From Pseudomonadota bacterium (lineage in GTDB: Bacteria; Pseudomonadota; Gammaproteobacteria; Steroidobacterales; Steroidobacteraceae): a stretch of DNA of 32,627 nucleotides. Positions 17,068 to 24,476 of this stretch are shown piece by piece. Numbering within the stretch: position 1 is the first letter of the stretch; every line of letters begins with the position of its first letter. The notes beneath the pieces are model-generated. The model ran no database searches. It had not been told where the DNA came from and saw only the letters and a list, made by a program, of their open reading frames with translations. The translations under genes were made by a program, and so were the position numbers. The stretch covers positions 1 to 32,627 of the forward strand of contig JAJYDK010000043.1 of assembly GCA_021777555.1 (NCBI GenBank), written 5' to 3'.

Positions 17068-17985
17068 ATGAGTGTAGCAACCTTCCATGCCCTAGTGATC
17101 GCCGCATACGGCCGGCACCTCCTGGTGCGCGATGCGCACGGGCGGGAGCTCAAGGCGCGCCCCTTCGGACGCGGACTGAGCATCGTCTGCGGCGATGAGG
17201 CGCTTTGCCGCCGTGACGAGCATCATGCCGAAGTCCACGTGCTCGAAGTGTTGCCGAGACGCACCGTGCTGTACCGCTCCAACGTGCGCGGTGGCTCGGA
17301 GCCGGTGTTGGCCAACCTCAGCCGCCTGTTGGTCGTCATCGCCCCGGTCCCGCAACCCGACCTCTTCATCGCCGACCGGTATCTCGCCGCGGCCGAGTCG
17401 GCCGGCATCTCCGCCTCCCTCGTGCTCAACAAGGCAGATCTCGGGGTCGACGCGGCACTGCAAGAGCAGCTCGAGGCGTACGCCGCCGCCGGCTACGCCT
17501 GGCTCGCGGTATCGGCAACGACCGGCGAGGGAATGGAGGCACTGCGAAACGCCTGCGCGATGGATATCACGGCTCTCGTCGGACAATCGGGCGTCGGCAA
17601 ATCGTCGCTCGCGCGTCATCTCATTCCCGGCGCCGACATCGCAATCGGTGGCCTGATACGCGAGGCCGAAGGCCGTCACACCACCACCGCTTCGCGCCTA
17701 TTCGATCTGCCCTCGGGAGGGCAGCTGGTCGACTCGCCCGGGGTGCGGGACTTCGCGCCCGCCGTGGAGCGCCTCGACCCGCGGCATCTCGGCTTCCTCG
17801 AAGTGGCGCGTCTCGCGACCGGTTGCCGTTTTCTCGACTGCCGGCATTTCCGCGAGCCGGACTGCGCCGTGCGCGCAGGCCTCGAGACCGGCGCGATTCA
17901 TCCCCGTCGCTACGAAAGCTACCGGCGGCTGCGCCGGCTGCGCGAGACGCTGCAGGAAGCTCAGGGACCGAAGGCGCGGCGCTAG
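17068..17985 (+). CDS. rsgA: Small ribosomal subunit biogenesis GTPase RsgA
   Basis: Circularly permuted GTPase that helps late 30S subunit maturation. An OB-fold N-terminus (10-80) precedes motifs in the permuted order: G4 NKAD at 121-124, G1 GQSGVGKSS at 172-180, the switch region [14 protein letters not shown], and G3 DSPG at 222-225. The zinc site is Cys253, Cys258, His260, Cys266. 305 residues from ATG 17068. No ribosome binding site is close; AATAAT at 17053-17058 would put the transcript start only a few nt before the ATG. An in-frame ATG at 17038 with AGGTGG upstream is an alternative. The E. coli-type long basic N-terminal tail is absent. Confidence 0.95.
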   Translation: MSVATFHALVIAAYGRHLLVRDAHGRELKARPFGRGLSIVCGDEALCRRDEHHAEVHVLEVLPRRTVLYRSNVRGGSEPVLANLSRLLVVIAPVPQPDLFIADRYLAAAESAGISASLVLNKADLGVDAALQEQLEAYAAAGYAWLAVSATTGEGMEALRNACAMDITALVGQSGVGKSSLARHLIPGADIAIGGLIREAEGRHTTTASRLFDLPSGGQLVDSPGVRDFAPAVERLDPRHLGFLEVARLATGCRFLDCRHFREPDCAVRAGLETGAIHPRRYESYRRLRRLRETLQEAQGPKARR

Positions 17986-17991
17986 CGGCGC

Positions 17992-18588
17992 TCAGACCGT
18001 CTGCCGGCCCACGAGCGCCCGGGCCAGGGTTCCGCCGTCGACATATTCGATCTCACCCCCAATAGGCACACCGTGCGCAATCCGGCTTGCGATGAGACCG
18101 CGGCGGACCGCGAGGTCGGCCAGAAAGTGCGCCGTCGCCTCGCCCTCGACCGTGGGGTTCGTGGCGAGAATCAGCTCGCGCACGCCACCCTCATCGAGGA
18201 TCGCCTCGAGCTCGCGCACGCCGAGCTGCTCGGGCCCCACGCCATCGAGCGGGGAGAGATGGCCCATGAGCACGAAGTAGCGTCCCCGGTAGCTGCCCGA
18301 CTGCTCGATCGCCACGACGTCCGCGGGCGACTCGACCGCACACAGCAGCGCCGGCTCGCGCTGCTGCGATGAGCAGATCGAGCACAGCTCCTCCTCGGTG
18401 AGCATGCGACAGCGCTGGCACCGCTGCACCGAGGCGAGCGCCGCATCGAGCGCCTGGGAAAGGACGTGTGCGGCGGAGCGCCCATCCTGGAGCAGATGAA
18501 ACGCCATGCGCTGGGCGCTCTTCGGACCGATGCCCGGAAGCGCACGCAGCGCATCGATCAGCTGCGTCAGGCGCGGGGAATGCTTCAT
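17992..18588 (-). CDS. recR: Recombination mediator protein RecR
   Basis: Works with RecF/RecO to load RecA on gapped, SSB-coated DNA. N-terminal helix-hairpin-helix [10 protein letters not shown] (16-25), a zinc finger with Cys57, Cys60, Cys69, Cys72, then a Toprim domain ([29 protein letters not shown] block) and a C-terminal Walker-B-like region ([20 protein letters not shown]). 198 residues, the normal length. Its ATG lies 7 nt after the ybaB stop, so translation is likely coupled. Third gene of the dnaX-ybaB-recR operon, and convergent with rsgA at a 6-nt gap. Confidence 0.97.
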   Translation of the reverse strand: MKHSPRLTQLIDALRALPGIGPKSAQRMAFHLLQDGRSAAHVLSQALDAALASVQRCQRCRMLTEEELCSICSSQQREPALLCAVESPADVVAIEQSGSYRGRYFVLMGHLSPLDGVGPEQLGVRELEAILDEGGVRELILATNPTVEGEATAHFLADLAVRRGLIASRIAHGVPIGGEIEYVDGGTLARALVGRQTV

Positions 18589-18595
18589 CGAAGGG

Positions 18596-18919
18596 CTAGA
18601 ACGGCAGCTTCATTCCCGGAGGCAGCTGCAGCCCCGCGGTCATGGAGGACATCTTCTCCTGCACCATCACTTCCACCTTGTGCACCGCATCATTCGTCGC
18701 CGCGGCGATCAGGTCCTCGAGCATCTCGCGATCCTCGCCGATCACGGCGGGCTCGATCTGCACTCGCCGGACCTCGTGCCTGCCGCTCATGGTCACTTTG
18801 ACCATGCCGCCGCCCGCTTCGCCGACGACCTCCAGACTCGCGATCTGCTCCTGCATCTTCTGCATGTTGGCCTGCATGGCCTGAGCCTGCTTCATGAGTT
18901 GATTGATGTTGCCTCGCAT
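18596..18919 (-). CDS. ybaB: YbaB/EbfC family nucleoid-associated protein
   Basis: 107-residue DNA-binding protein of the YbaB/EbfC family. Pattern: [28 protein letters not shown], a long amphipathic helix rich in Met and Gln, then [22 protein letters not shown] and a C-terminal helix. Homologues form dimers like tweezers on DNA and sit between dnaX and recR in most bacteria. The start ATG 18919 has GAGGAG about 8 nt upstream. Within this operon it lies 67 nt after dnaX. Confidence 0.96.
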   Translation of the reverse strand: MRGNINQLMKQAQAMQANMQKMQEQIASLEVVGEAGGGMVKVTMSGRHEVRRVQIEPAVIGEDREMLEDLIAAATNDAVHKVEVMVQEKMSSMTAGLQLPPGMKLPF

Positions 18920-18953
18920 GGGCCCACTCCTCGCTGATATTGACTGAAATCAC

Positions 18954-18971
18954 CGGGCGGCCGACCGCCCG
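18954..18971 (-). terminator. Small GC hairpin between dnaX and ybaB
   Basis: A 7-bp perfect stem (CGGGCGG/CCGCCCG) with a 4-nt loop lies 15 nt after the dnaX stop, in the only sizeable gap of the operon. It has no T tract, so an mRNA processing or stability role is as likely as termination. Confidence 0.25.
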
Positions 18972-18986
18972 CTCATGAGCGCCGGA

Positions 18987-20570
18987 TCACTTGACCGGCC
19001 GGATGGTCTCGGGAACGGCCGTGGCGCCGAAGCGCTCGCGAAACCCCTGTACGCCGGGGTCGGCGTCGAAGGCGCGCCGCGCCGCCTCCACCTCCTCCTC
19101 GGAGGCGCGCTGCCGGGCCTGCGCCGGGGTCTCGGCCGGCTCGCTTGCGGTCACGAACTCCAGACGGATCGTCTGCCCGAAGTGCTTCGAGAGCGCCTGC
19201 GCGAGCTTGTCCTCGAGCGCCGAGGTGCGCAGCGAGCGGCTGCGCGGGTCGATCGAGAGCCTCACGACCGCTCCGTCACGCCCGACGAGCGCGCAGTGGC
19301 TGGCGAGTTGGCGCGCCATGCCCTGCAGATCGAGCTGCGCGAGGATGCCGCCCCAGTCCCCCGAGGCGGACGGGACGGACGGCGCCACGCCCTCCTGCGC
19401 GCGCCGCGGCGCGGCAGCGGGCGACGCCGGGCCGCGGGCAGCCCCGGGAGCCGGCGCGGATGCGCCCTGTCCGCGCTCCACCATGGGCCGGAAGGCGATC
19501 ATTCGCAGCAGCGTCATCTCGAAGCCGGTGCGCGGATCGGGAGCAAGCGCCAGATCACGCCGACCGATGAGGGCGGTCTGATAGTAAAGCTGCACGTCCT
19601 CGGCGCCGATCGCTTCGGCGAGGCGGGCGATCAGCTCGGGAGCATAGAGCTCATCGCCCTCGTATTCGCTCACCACCTGCTTGATCGCGATCCGCGTGAG
19701 GAGCGAGGCGAGCTCATCGAGCACTTGCGCATAGTCGGGGGCCCACTGCTCGAGCGACTGCGCGAAGCGGATCAGTTCGGCCGCATCGCCCGCCGCGAGT
19801 CGCTTGGCGATCTGCACGACGTGATCTCGCGCCACGGTGCCGAGCATGGCCCGCGCCTCCGCCTCGCCCGCGCGCCCGCCGCCGAAGGCGATGAGCTGAT
19901 CGAGAAGTGACAATCCGTCGCGCATGCTGCCGTCGGCGGCCTGCGCCACCAGCGCGATTCCCGCGGTCTCGAATTCAATGCCTTCCTTCTCGAGCACGCC
20001 CTTGAGGTGCTCGGCGATCTGCGCCGCCGGAATGCGCTTGAGATTGAACTGCAGGCAGCGCGAGAGCACCGTCACGGGCAGCTTCTGCGGGTCGGTGGTC
20101 GCGAGCAGGAACTTCACATGCGGCGGAGGCTCCTCGAGCGTCTTCAGCAGCGCATTGAAGGAGTGCGTCGAAAGCATGTGCACCTCGTCGATGAGGTACA
20201 CCTTGTAGCGGCCCCGAGTCGGTGCGAACTGCACGTTGTCCAGTATCTCGCGCGTGTCGTCAACCTTGGTGCGCGAGGCGGCATCGACCTCGATGAGATC
20301 GACGAACCGGCCGGCGTCGATCTCGCGACAGCTCGCGCACTCGCCGCAGGGCGAGGCGCTCGGGCCGCGCTCGCAGTTGAGGCATTTCGCGAGGATTCGC
20401 GCGATGGTGGTCTTGCCCACCCCCCGGGTGCCGGTGAACAGAAACGCGTGATGGACCCGACCCGTCTCGAGTGCATTGACCAGCGCGCGGCGGACATGGT
20501 CCTGGCCGACGAGCTCGGTAAACGTCTTCGGCCGCCACTTGCGCGCCAGCGCCGTATAGGTTTCGCTCAT
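18987..20570 (-). CDS. dnaX: DNA polymerase III subunit gamma/tau
   Basis: ATPase of the clamp loader, holding core polymerases and helicase together. Walker A GTRGVGKTT at 47-55, zinc-binding cysteines at 66, 75, 78, 81, Walker B LIDEVH at 126-131, sensor 1 at ATTD 157-160 and the SRC motif 170-172 are all present. A Pro/Ala-rich linker around 362-390 leads to a short tau-type C-terminal domain. 527 residues, shorter than E. coli tau (643). I do not see the A-rich slippery heptamer that yields gamma by frameshifting in E. coli, so a single product is likely. It begins about 30 nt after the 4.5S RNA and heads the operon with ybaB and recR. Confidence 0.97.
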   Translation of the reverse strand: MSETYTALARKWRPKTFTELVGQDHVRRALVNALETGRVHHAFLFTGTRGVGKTTIARILAKCLNCERGPSASPCGECASCREIDAGRFVDLIEVDAASRTKVDDTREILDNVQFAPTRGRYKVYLIDEVHMLSTHSFNALLKTLEEPPPHVKFLLATTDPQKLPVTVLSRCLQFNLKRIPAAQIAEHLKGVLEKEGIEFETAGIALVAQAADGSMRDGLSLLDQLIAFGGGRAGEAEARAMLGTVARDHVVQIAKRLAAGDAAELIRFAQSLEQWAPDYAQVLDELASLLTRIAIKQVVSEYEGDELYAPELIARLAEAIGAEDVQLYYQTALIGRRDLALAPDPRTGFEMTLLRMIAFRPMVERGQGASAPAPGAARGPASPAAAPRRAQEGVAPSVPSASGDWGGILAQLDLQGMARQLASHCALVGRDGAVVRLSIDPRSRSLRTSALEDKLAQALSKHFGQTIRLEFVTASEPAETPAQARQRASEEEVEAARRAFDADPGVQGFRERFGATAVPETIRPVK

Positions 20571-20600
20571 GGATGCTTGGGGCTACCTGAAGCGCGATGG

Positions 20601-20716
20601 GAGGCGGCCCGCACCAGCGAGTGCTCCGGCACCCGACATCGCCGCTGCCGCTGCTGCCTTCCGGCCCTGACGGGGTTCACGACTGGTCGTCGCGGAGTAG
20701 CCGATACGGGCCACCA
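20601..20716 (-). ncRNA. ffs: 4.5S RNA (SRP RNA, small bacterial type)
   Basis: The minus strand carries the conserved SRP domain IV apex: GTCAGGGCCGGAAGGCAGCAG followed by a matching GCGGCAGC side, with the GGAA tetraloop and the asymmetric AGCAGC loop that bind Ffh. The outer ends pair: GGTGGCCCG near 20715-20707 with CGGGCCGCC near 20611-20603. Length about 113-116 nt fits the small gammaproteobacterial form. It lies just upstream of dnaX, as in Pseudomonas. Exact ends are estimated from the closing stem. Confidence 0.93.
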
Positions 20717-20721
20717 TAGCC

Positions 20722-20745
20722 AAAAAAAACCCCCGAAATCCGGGG
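20722..20745 (-). terminator. Intrinsic terminator directly upstream of 4.5S RNA
   Basis: On the minus strand CCCCG-GATTT-CGGGG is followed by one G and eight T. It would end transcripts coming from the outer-membrane barrel gene 183 nt upstream or from a short transcript in between. It ends within 10 nt of the 4.5S RNA 5' end, which leaves no ordinary room for a 4.5S promoter between them. Confidence 0.8.
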
Positions 20746-20799
20746 CTTACCCTCGACCCGCGGCGTCGCGGCCACGCGGAACCCAGGGTCCAGGCGGCC

Positions 20800-20808
20800 A
20801 TGATAGCA
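20800..20808 (-). promoter_or_regulatory. Possible extended -10 promoter between barrel gene and 4.5S RNA
   Basis: TGCTATCAT on the minus strand fits an extended -10 element. Transcription would start near 20793, about 70 nt before the terminator at 20722, or about 78 nt before the 4.5S RNA. No clear -35. Confidence 0.3.
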
Positions 20809-20928
20809 GCGGCCATGACGCCGTGCCGAACGATCGCCCGGCTGCGGCAACGGTTACGCGGCGCGCCGGGGCGTTGCGCGGAGACGGCGGAACCGGCCTG
20901 TCATCGCACCTCGATCGATCGCGAACGG

Positions 20929-22221
20929 TCAAAAGGGATAATTGATCCCGGTGAACACGGCTGCCCCTTCGCTGCCGTACCCCACATCGACGTAGCCGAC
21001 CACGAAAGGCGCGGCAATGCCCCGCAGGCCGACCCCGACGACATTGTGCAGCTTGTCGATCGGAAAGGCGGAATTGCGGGAAAACACCCGTCCCGTGTCG
21101 AAAAACGGTGCGACCTGAAACTCGATCCGCGTGCCGAGCGTATCGAGCGCGAACACGCTCTGCCGGACCTCGATATTGGCCGAGAACGAGTCTCGATCGT
21201 AAAAGCGCGAGTCACCGTAGCCGCGCAGCGTCTGCCGCCCGCCGATCACGCTTTGATCCCCGCCGATGCTGCTGAGCGCCCAGAATGGCGCACCGTTCAG
21301 GGACGGCATGTAGCGCAGGTCCACGTGAGTGGCAATCGTAAGCGAGTGGCGGGGCGACCAGTAGAACCGCCCGTCGACACCCGCCTCGGTGAACAATGGA
21401 TCAGCGGGCGCCTCGCTGCGGGTGGCGAGGCCGCCGTAGACGACGACGGCAACGCCGCGCGCAGGCATCCTGATGTTGTCTCTCGTGTCATAAGTCAGCG
21501 AAATACGGTGGAGGAGCTCGTGCGTGGTTCCCAATCCGGGCTCGTGCGGAAAGCGGCTGCTGATCGAGGTGATGCCCGGCAGGCGGCCGCCGATGACCTT
21601 CACCTTCCGGGCGAGGAAGGTATAGGCGAGCTGCCAGGCGTGCGTCATGTTCCAGCCCACCGTCGCCTGCACCCACAGGCGCTGATCGATGTAGACGCTC
21701 TGGTCGGCGTGCGGCGATGCGTTGCCGATGCCGAAGAAGCGGGCCGTTCCGCTGCGGTCGTAAGCGGCTTCCGCGGCCAGCGACCACCGGCTCTCGCGCA
21801 GCATTCCCGTTTGATAGAGCGCATCGAGCTTGCTCTCCACGTGCTGCTCTGCGCCGGCGACGACCGACCATTGCGTATCCGCGGAGGGAAAATCGATTAT
21901 CCGCGCATGCCCTCCCCAGCCGAAGTTGGTGGTATGAACGACATCGGGCGCGATGATGCGCACGATATCACCACCGGCATCGTGGTCCAGCCAGGTGGGA
22001 ATGATTCCGAGCGTCTGTCCGCTGGTCGGGTCCACCGAAATGTTGGGCACCGGAACCACCGGCCAGGTGGTCGGATTGAGCCAGCGCACACGGGCCTTGG
22101 GGGGCGGTTGCGCAGCGCTCCGTCCCCACCGCGGCGCCGCGGCATGCGCGGTGAGACACAGACAGGCCAGCACAAACAGAATGATCCTGCAGTGCGGCCC
22201 TCTCGCCGCCGCATCTCGCAA
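20929..22221 (-). CDS. BamA/TamA-like outer-membrane beta-barrel protein without POTRA domains
   Basis: 430 residues with a Sec signal peptide (IILFVLACLCLTAHA, cleaved near residue 28) and a barrel of the surface-antigen D15 family. Alternating strands run through the whole length; YDTRDN at 244-249 and LRGYGDSRFYDRDS at 332-345 are the typical strand and L6-loop motifs, and the chain ends in an aromatic residue (INYPF) as outer-membrane barrels do. There is no POTRA region, unlike BamA and TamA, so it is more like the short lipoprotein- or phospholipase-linked barrels of this superfamily; function unknown. Start is TTG 22221 with an AAGGAG site at 22228-22233, 6 nt upstream; nothing else fits. 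Confidence 0.85.
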   Translation of the reverse strand: MRDAAARGPHCRIILFVLACLCLTAHAAAPRWGRSAAQPPPKARVRWLNPTTWPVVPVPNISVDPTSGQTLGIIPTWLDHDAGGDIVRIIAPDVVHTTNFGWGGHARIIDFPSADTQWSVVAGAEQHVESKLDALYQTGMLRESRWSLAAEAAYDRSGTARFFGIGNASPHADQSVYIDQRLWVQATVGWNMTHAWQLAYTFLARKVKVIGGRLPGITSISSRFPHEPGLGTTHELLHRISLTYDTRDNIRMPARGVAVVVYGGLATRSEAPADPLFTEAGVDGRFYWSPRHSLTIATHVDLRYMPSLNGAPFWALSSIGGDQSVIGGRQTLRGYGDSRFYDRDSFSANIEVRQSVFALDTLGTRIEFQVAPFFDTGRVFSRNSAFPIDKLHNVVGVGLRGIAAPFVVGYVDVGYGSEGAAVFTGINYPF

Positions 22222-22483
22222 CGCCCACTCCTTCGATCGGCACCGGCACCCCGGCGCCTACGGTGAGCAGCGCCCCCTCCTTCGACAATACGTGGAGGAC
22301 GCAGGACCCGGCCTGGTTGTCGGCGCAGATCGCCATCCGGATCGCGCACGCGCACGGGTTGAATCGGGGCGCGGACCTGGCGCGGTACGGCCGAAAGACG
22401 CCCCGGACCGGCGCCAACGGGTTGGAACAGTTCACATAATTCATCGATGTTTCCCCATCGCCCGGCATCCGTAGTACGCTTGC
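22222..22483. other. Intergenic stretch upstream of the barrel gene
   Basis: About 260 nt with no gene I can support. A minus-strand frame runs through it from 22438, but it continues out of frame across the barrel gene and looks like GC-rich noise. An AT-richer spot (22432-22450) could hold promoters for either side; no clear hexamer pair. Confidence 0.4.
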
Positions 22484-22500
22484 CGGGAAGAGTCTTCCCG
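22484..22500 (+). repeat. Perfect palindrome just before a small gene
   Basis: CGGGAAGAGTCTTCCCG has 8-bp arms around one base and ends 2 nt before ATG 22503. The left arm contains the only Shine-Dalgarno-like GGGAAG, so in RNA the hairpin would hide it. It may instead be a dyad operator. Confidence 0.5.
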
Positions 22501-22502
22501 AC

Positions 22503-22829
22503 ATGAGCACGCACAAGCCCCACAAACCACGCATGCCCTCTGGCCGGGTGGCGTTCGATGATCGAGGCAACGCCACCTGGGAATGGCATGGCGAGATCGG
22601 CAAATCGGGCGGCGACATCGATGCCCAGCAGCTGCGAGCGATTGCGGCGGGTCTGAGCTGCGAGGCCGATCACGGGCCGGGAGGCGCACCCGCTCATGAT
22701 CCATACAATCGGGTCACCGCTCCCGAGTCCAAACGGCCTCGGCCCAGGAAGCGCTCCATCGATGACCTGCGGCGGCTGAGCGAGGAGATCAAAGCGACGC
22801 CCTATTGGAAGGATCGCCGGCCGCGGTAA
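22503..22829 (+). CDS. Small conserved-looking protein, unknown function
   Basis: 108 residues, soluble, no signal peptide. The N-terminal part RVAFDDRGNATWEWHGEIG resembles a DRGNAxWEW motif that I recall from small uncharacterised proteins of beta- and gammaproteobacteria, followed by PYNR in the middle and a basic helix RPRKRSIDDLRRLSEEI at the end, which gives a plausible two-part protein. Function unknown. It starts right behind a palindrome that could control its translation or transcription and is convergent with the TetR gene. The reading frame is short, but its composition and motif make it more likely real than not. Confidence 0.65.
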   Translation: MSTHKPHKPRMPSGRVAFDDRGNATWEWHGEIGKSGGDIDAQQLRAIAAGLSCEADHGPGGAPAHDPYNRVTAPESKRPRPRKRSIDDLRRLSEEIKATPYWKDRRPR

Positions 22830-22869
22830 GGACCGCCTCGGCCTCGAACGGAGCTGGCTCCGCCCCGCT

Positions 22870-23499
22870 TCAACTCCGCCCGGGCGCAGGCAGACGCGCG
22901 GCGCCGAGCGCCGGCAATACCAATGTGCGGAACAGCCCGTCCGCCTCGTCAGGAGACAAGGCGCACTCACTGTCCACCCACCAGTCGAGCACCAATACAA
23001 ACGTCGAAGCGACGTGCTGGGCAAGCAGCGTCGGCGGCACGCCCCCGGAGGCGCGTGCCCGTATCCGGGGGGCCCGGGTCATCTCATCGCAGATCCAACG
23101 CGCCAACACGCGCCGGAAGTGCTCATGGAGGATCGCCCGTCCCCGGCGCCCCATACGGGCTCCACCGGCGGCTCGGTTCGAGTCTATGTGCTCGAATACG
23201 GCCCGGCTGAACCCCACGAGCCGCTCGACAGGGTGATTCTGCGCGGGGCCGCCCGCGCGCATGGACTCGAGCTTCTGCTGGATCGCGCTCGCGAACAACT
23301 CGTCCTTGTCGCGGAAGTGCATATAGAAGGTCGAGCGGCCCACGTTGGCCCGAGCCAGGACTTCGCTCACCGAAATGCGGTCGTAGTCCTTCTCACCGAT
23401 GAGCCCGAAGAGCGCCTCGTGCAGCATGGCGCGCGTGCGGCGCACGCGTCGATCGGCCGCGGGCGGAAATTCTGCCGTCTTGTGGGATGACGTGCTCAA
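22870..23499 (-). CDS. TetR/AcrR family transcriptional regulator
   Basis: About 209 residues. N-terminal helix-turn-helix: RTRAMLHEALFGLIGEKDYDR-type first helix, then ISVSEVLARANVGRSTFYMHFRDKDELF, the classic TetR pattern. The C-terminal ligand domain is divergent, so the effector is unknown. The frame is open far upstream, through the divergent methyltransferase gene, so the true start is unclear; TTG 23499 gives the usual family length, GTG near 23544 is an alternative. It is divergently placed to a SAM methyltransferase with a palindrome at that gene's start, suggesting that it controls that gene and itself. Confidence 0.88.
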   Translation of the reverse strand: MSTSSHKTAEFPPAADRRVRRTRAMLHEALFGLIGEKDYDRISVSEVLARANVGRSTFYMHFRDKDELFASAIQQKLESMRAGGPAQNHPVERLVGFSRAVFEHIDSNRAAGGARMGRRGRAILHEHFRRVLARWICDEMTRAPRIRARASGGVPPTLLAQHVASTFVLVLDWWVDSECALSPDEADGLFRTLVLPALGAARLPAPGRS

Positions 23500-23615
23500 A
23501 CGCCCATGCCCATCCGGAGTGAGAAGCGGACAAGGGGCCACCGGGTGTTCGATAACGGATACATCGCGCAGCGCTGTGCTTCGATCTGTGCCGTCCGCAG
23601 GGTACGCTTGTTTCC

Positions 23616-23627
23616 GGACAGATGTCC
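23616..23627. promoter_or_regulatory. Candidate TetR operator GGACAGATGTCC
   Basis: A 12-bp dyad (GGACA, 2 nt, TGTCC) in the gap between the divergent TetR and methyltransferase genes, 18 nt before the preferred methyltransferase start. Position and symmetry fit an operator; the assignment is by context only. Confidence 0.4.
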
Positions 23628-23645
23628 ATTTTCGGATGGATGACC

Positions 23646-24326
23646 ATGAACGAAACCCCGATTCGGCATTCCCCTGCACCGCAGCACATGCCCGGCACCG
23701 CCGGTGCGGGCATCGGCGTACTGCTTCACAGGCCGCGTCTCTACGATTTCTTCGTCGAGCTCGCGCTGCTCGGACGAGCACCCTCGTTCCGCGAGCAATT
23801 GCTGGGCCTCGCAGCGCTTCGGCCCGGGGAAGTCGTCCTCGACATTGGCTGCGGCACCGGCTCGCTCGCACTTCTGGCCAAGGAGGCGACGGGCGCCTCT
23901 GGGATCGTCTGCGGAGTCGATGCTTCGGCAGAGATGATCGCCTGGGCGCGCCAGAAGGCCGAACGTGCCGGAGCCGAGGTGGACTTTCAGCGGGCCCCCG
24001 CCCAGGCGCTGCCCTTTCCCGACGGTCGGTTTGACGTCGCCTTCAGCACCTTGATGCTCCATCACCTGCCGAAGAAAGCCCGTGCCCGGCTCGCTGCGGA
24101 AGCGCGCCGGGTGATGCGCCCTGGCGGCCGGGTGCTGGTGGTCGACTTCGCCGCGGCTTCGCCGCGGAAGGGACTGATGCGGCACCTGCGACATCGCCAC
24201 GGCAATGTCGCGCTGCCGGAGATCCTCGCCTTGCTGGAGGAAGCCGGCCTCGATGTCGTGGCGAGGGGAGCGGTGGGGATCAAGGGCGTGCACTATGCGC
24301 TCGCACGGGTTCCCGCCGTCAGCTGA
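23646..24326 (+). CDS. Class I SAM-dependent methyltransferase
   Basis: 226 residues with the Rossmann methyltransferase motifs: VLDIGCGTGSLALLA (motif I, near 64-76), GVDASAEMIAWAR (acidic end of strand 2, Asp92), ALPFPDGRFDVAFSTLMLHHLP (motifs II/III) and VMRPGGRVLVVDF (post III). This is the UbiE/Coq5-like group, whose members methylate small molecules or lipids; no substrate is evident. ATG 23646 has GGATGG 6 nt upstream; ATG 23622 and 23640 are in-frame alternatives, the first lying inside the palindrome. Probably controlled by the divergent TetR. Confidence 0.9.
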   Translation: MNETPIRHSPAPQHMPGTAGAGIGVLLHRPRLYDFFVELALLGRAPSFREQLLGLAALRPGEVVLDIGCGTGSLALLAKEATGASGIVCGVDASAEMIAWARQKAERAGAEVDFQRAPAQALPFPDGRFDVAFSTLMLHHLPKKARARLAAEARRVMRPGGRVLVVDFAAASPRKGLMRHLRHRHGNVALPEILALLEEAGLDVVARGAVGIKGVHYALARVPAVS

Positions 24327-24430
24327 CTGCGCTTTGCGCCTTCGAGCGGCCCTCACCCGCTGCGCGGGTGTGCGCATGCGCACGGCCCACCCCTACGACG
24401 ATGCCTGCAGGCCCCGGTTCGCGAAGCGCC

Positions 24431-24473
24431 GCAGGTTACCCTGGCCGCCCCGGGGACGGCCAGGGCAACCTGC
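24431..24473 (-). terminator. Long hairpin behind the receptor remnant
   Basis: Arms 24431-24447 and 24457-24473 pair over 17 positions around a 9-nt loop. The one mismatch in plus-strand RNA (A against C) becomes a G-U pair in minus-strand RNA, so the stem is continuous only in transcripts of the receptor. It starts 3 nt after the receptor stop. There is no T tract; it may also act on the convergent methyltransferase transcript. Confidence 0.6.
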
Positions 24474-24476
24474 CCC

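Noticed and set aside
18987..20570. Programmed frameshift in dnaX making a separate gamma subunit
   Set aside because: I found no A-rich slippery heptamer with a following stem at the expected place; only the long product is supported.
21897..23024. Minus frames through the barrel gene and the stretch upstream of it
   Set aside because: Out of frame with the barrel protein, Arg/Gly/Pro-rich, without recognisable motifs or a good start.
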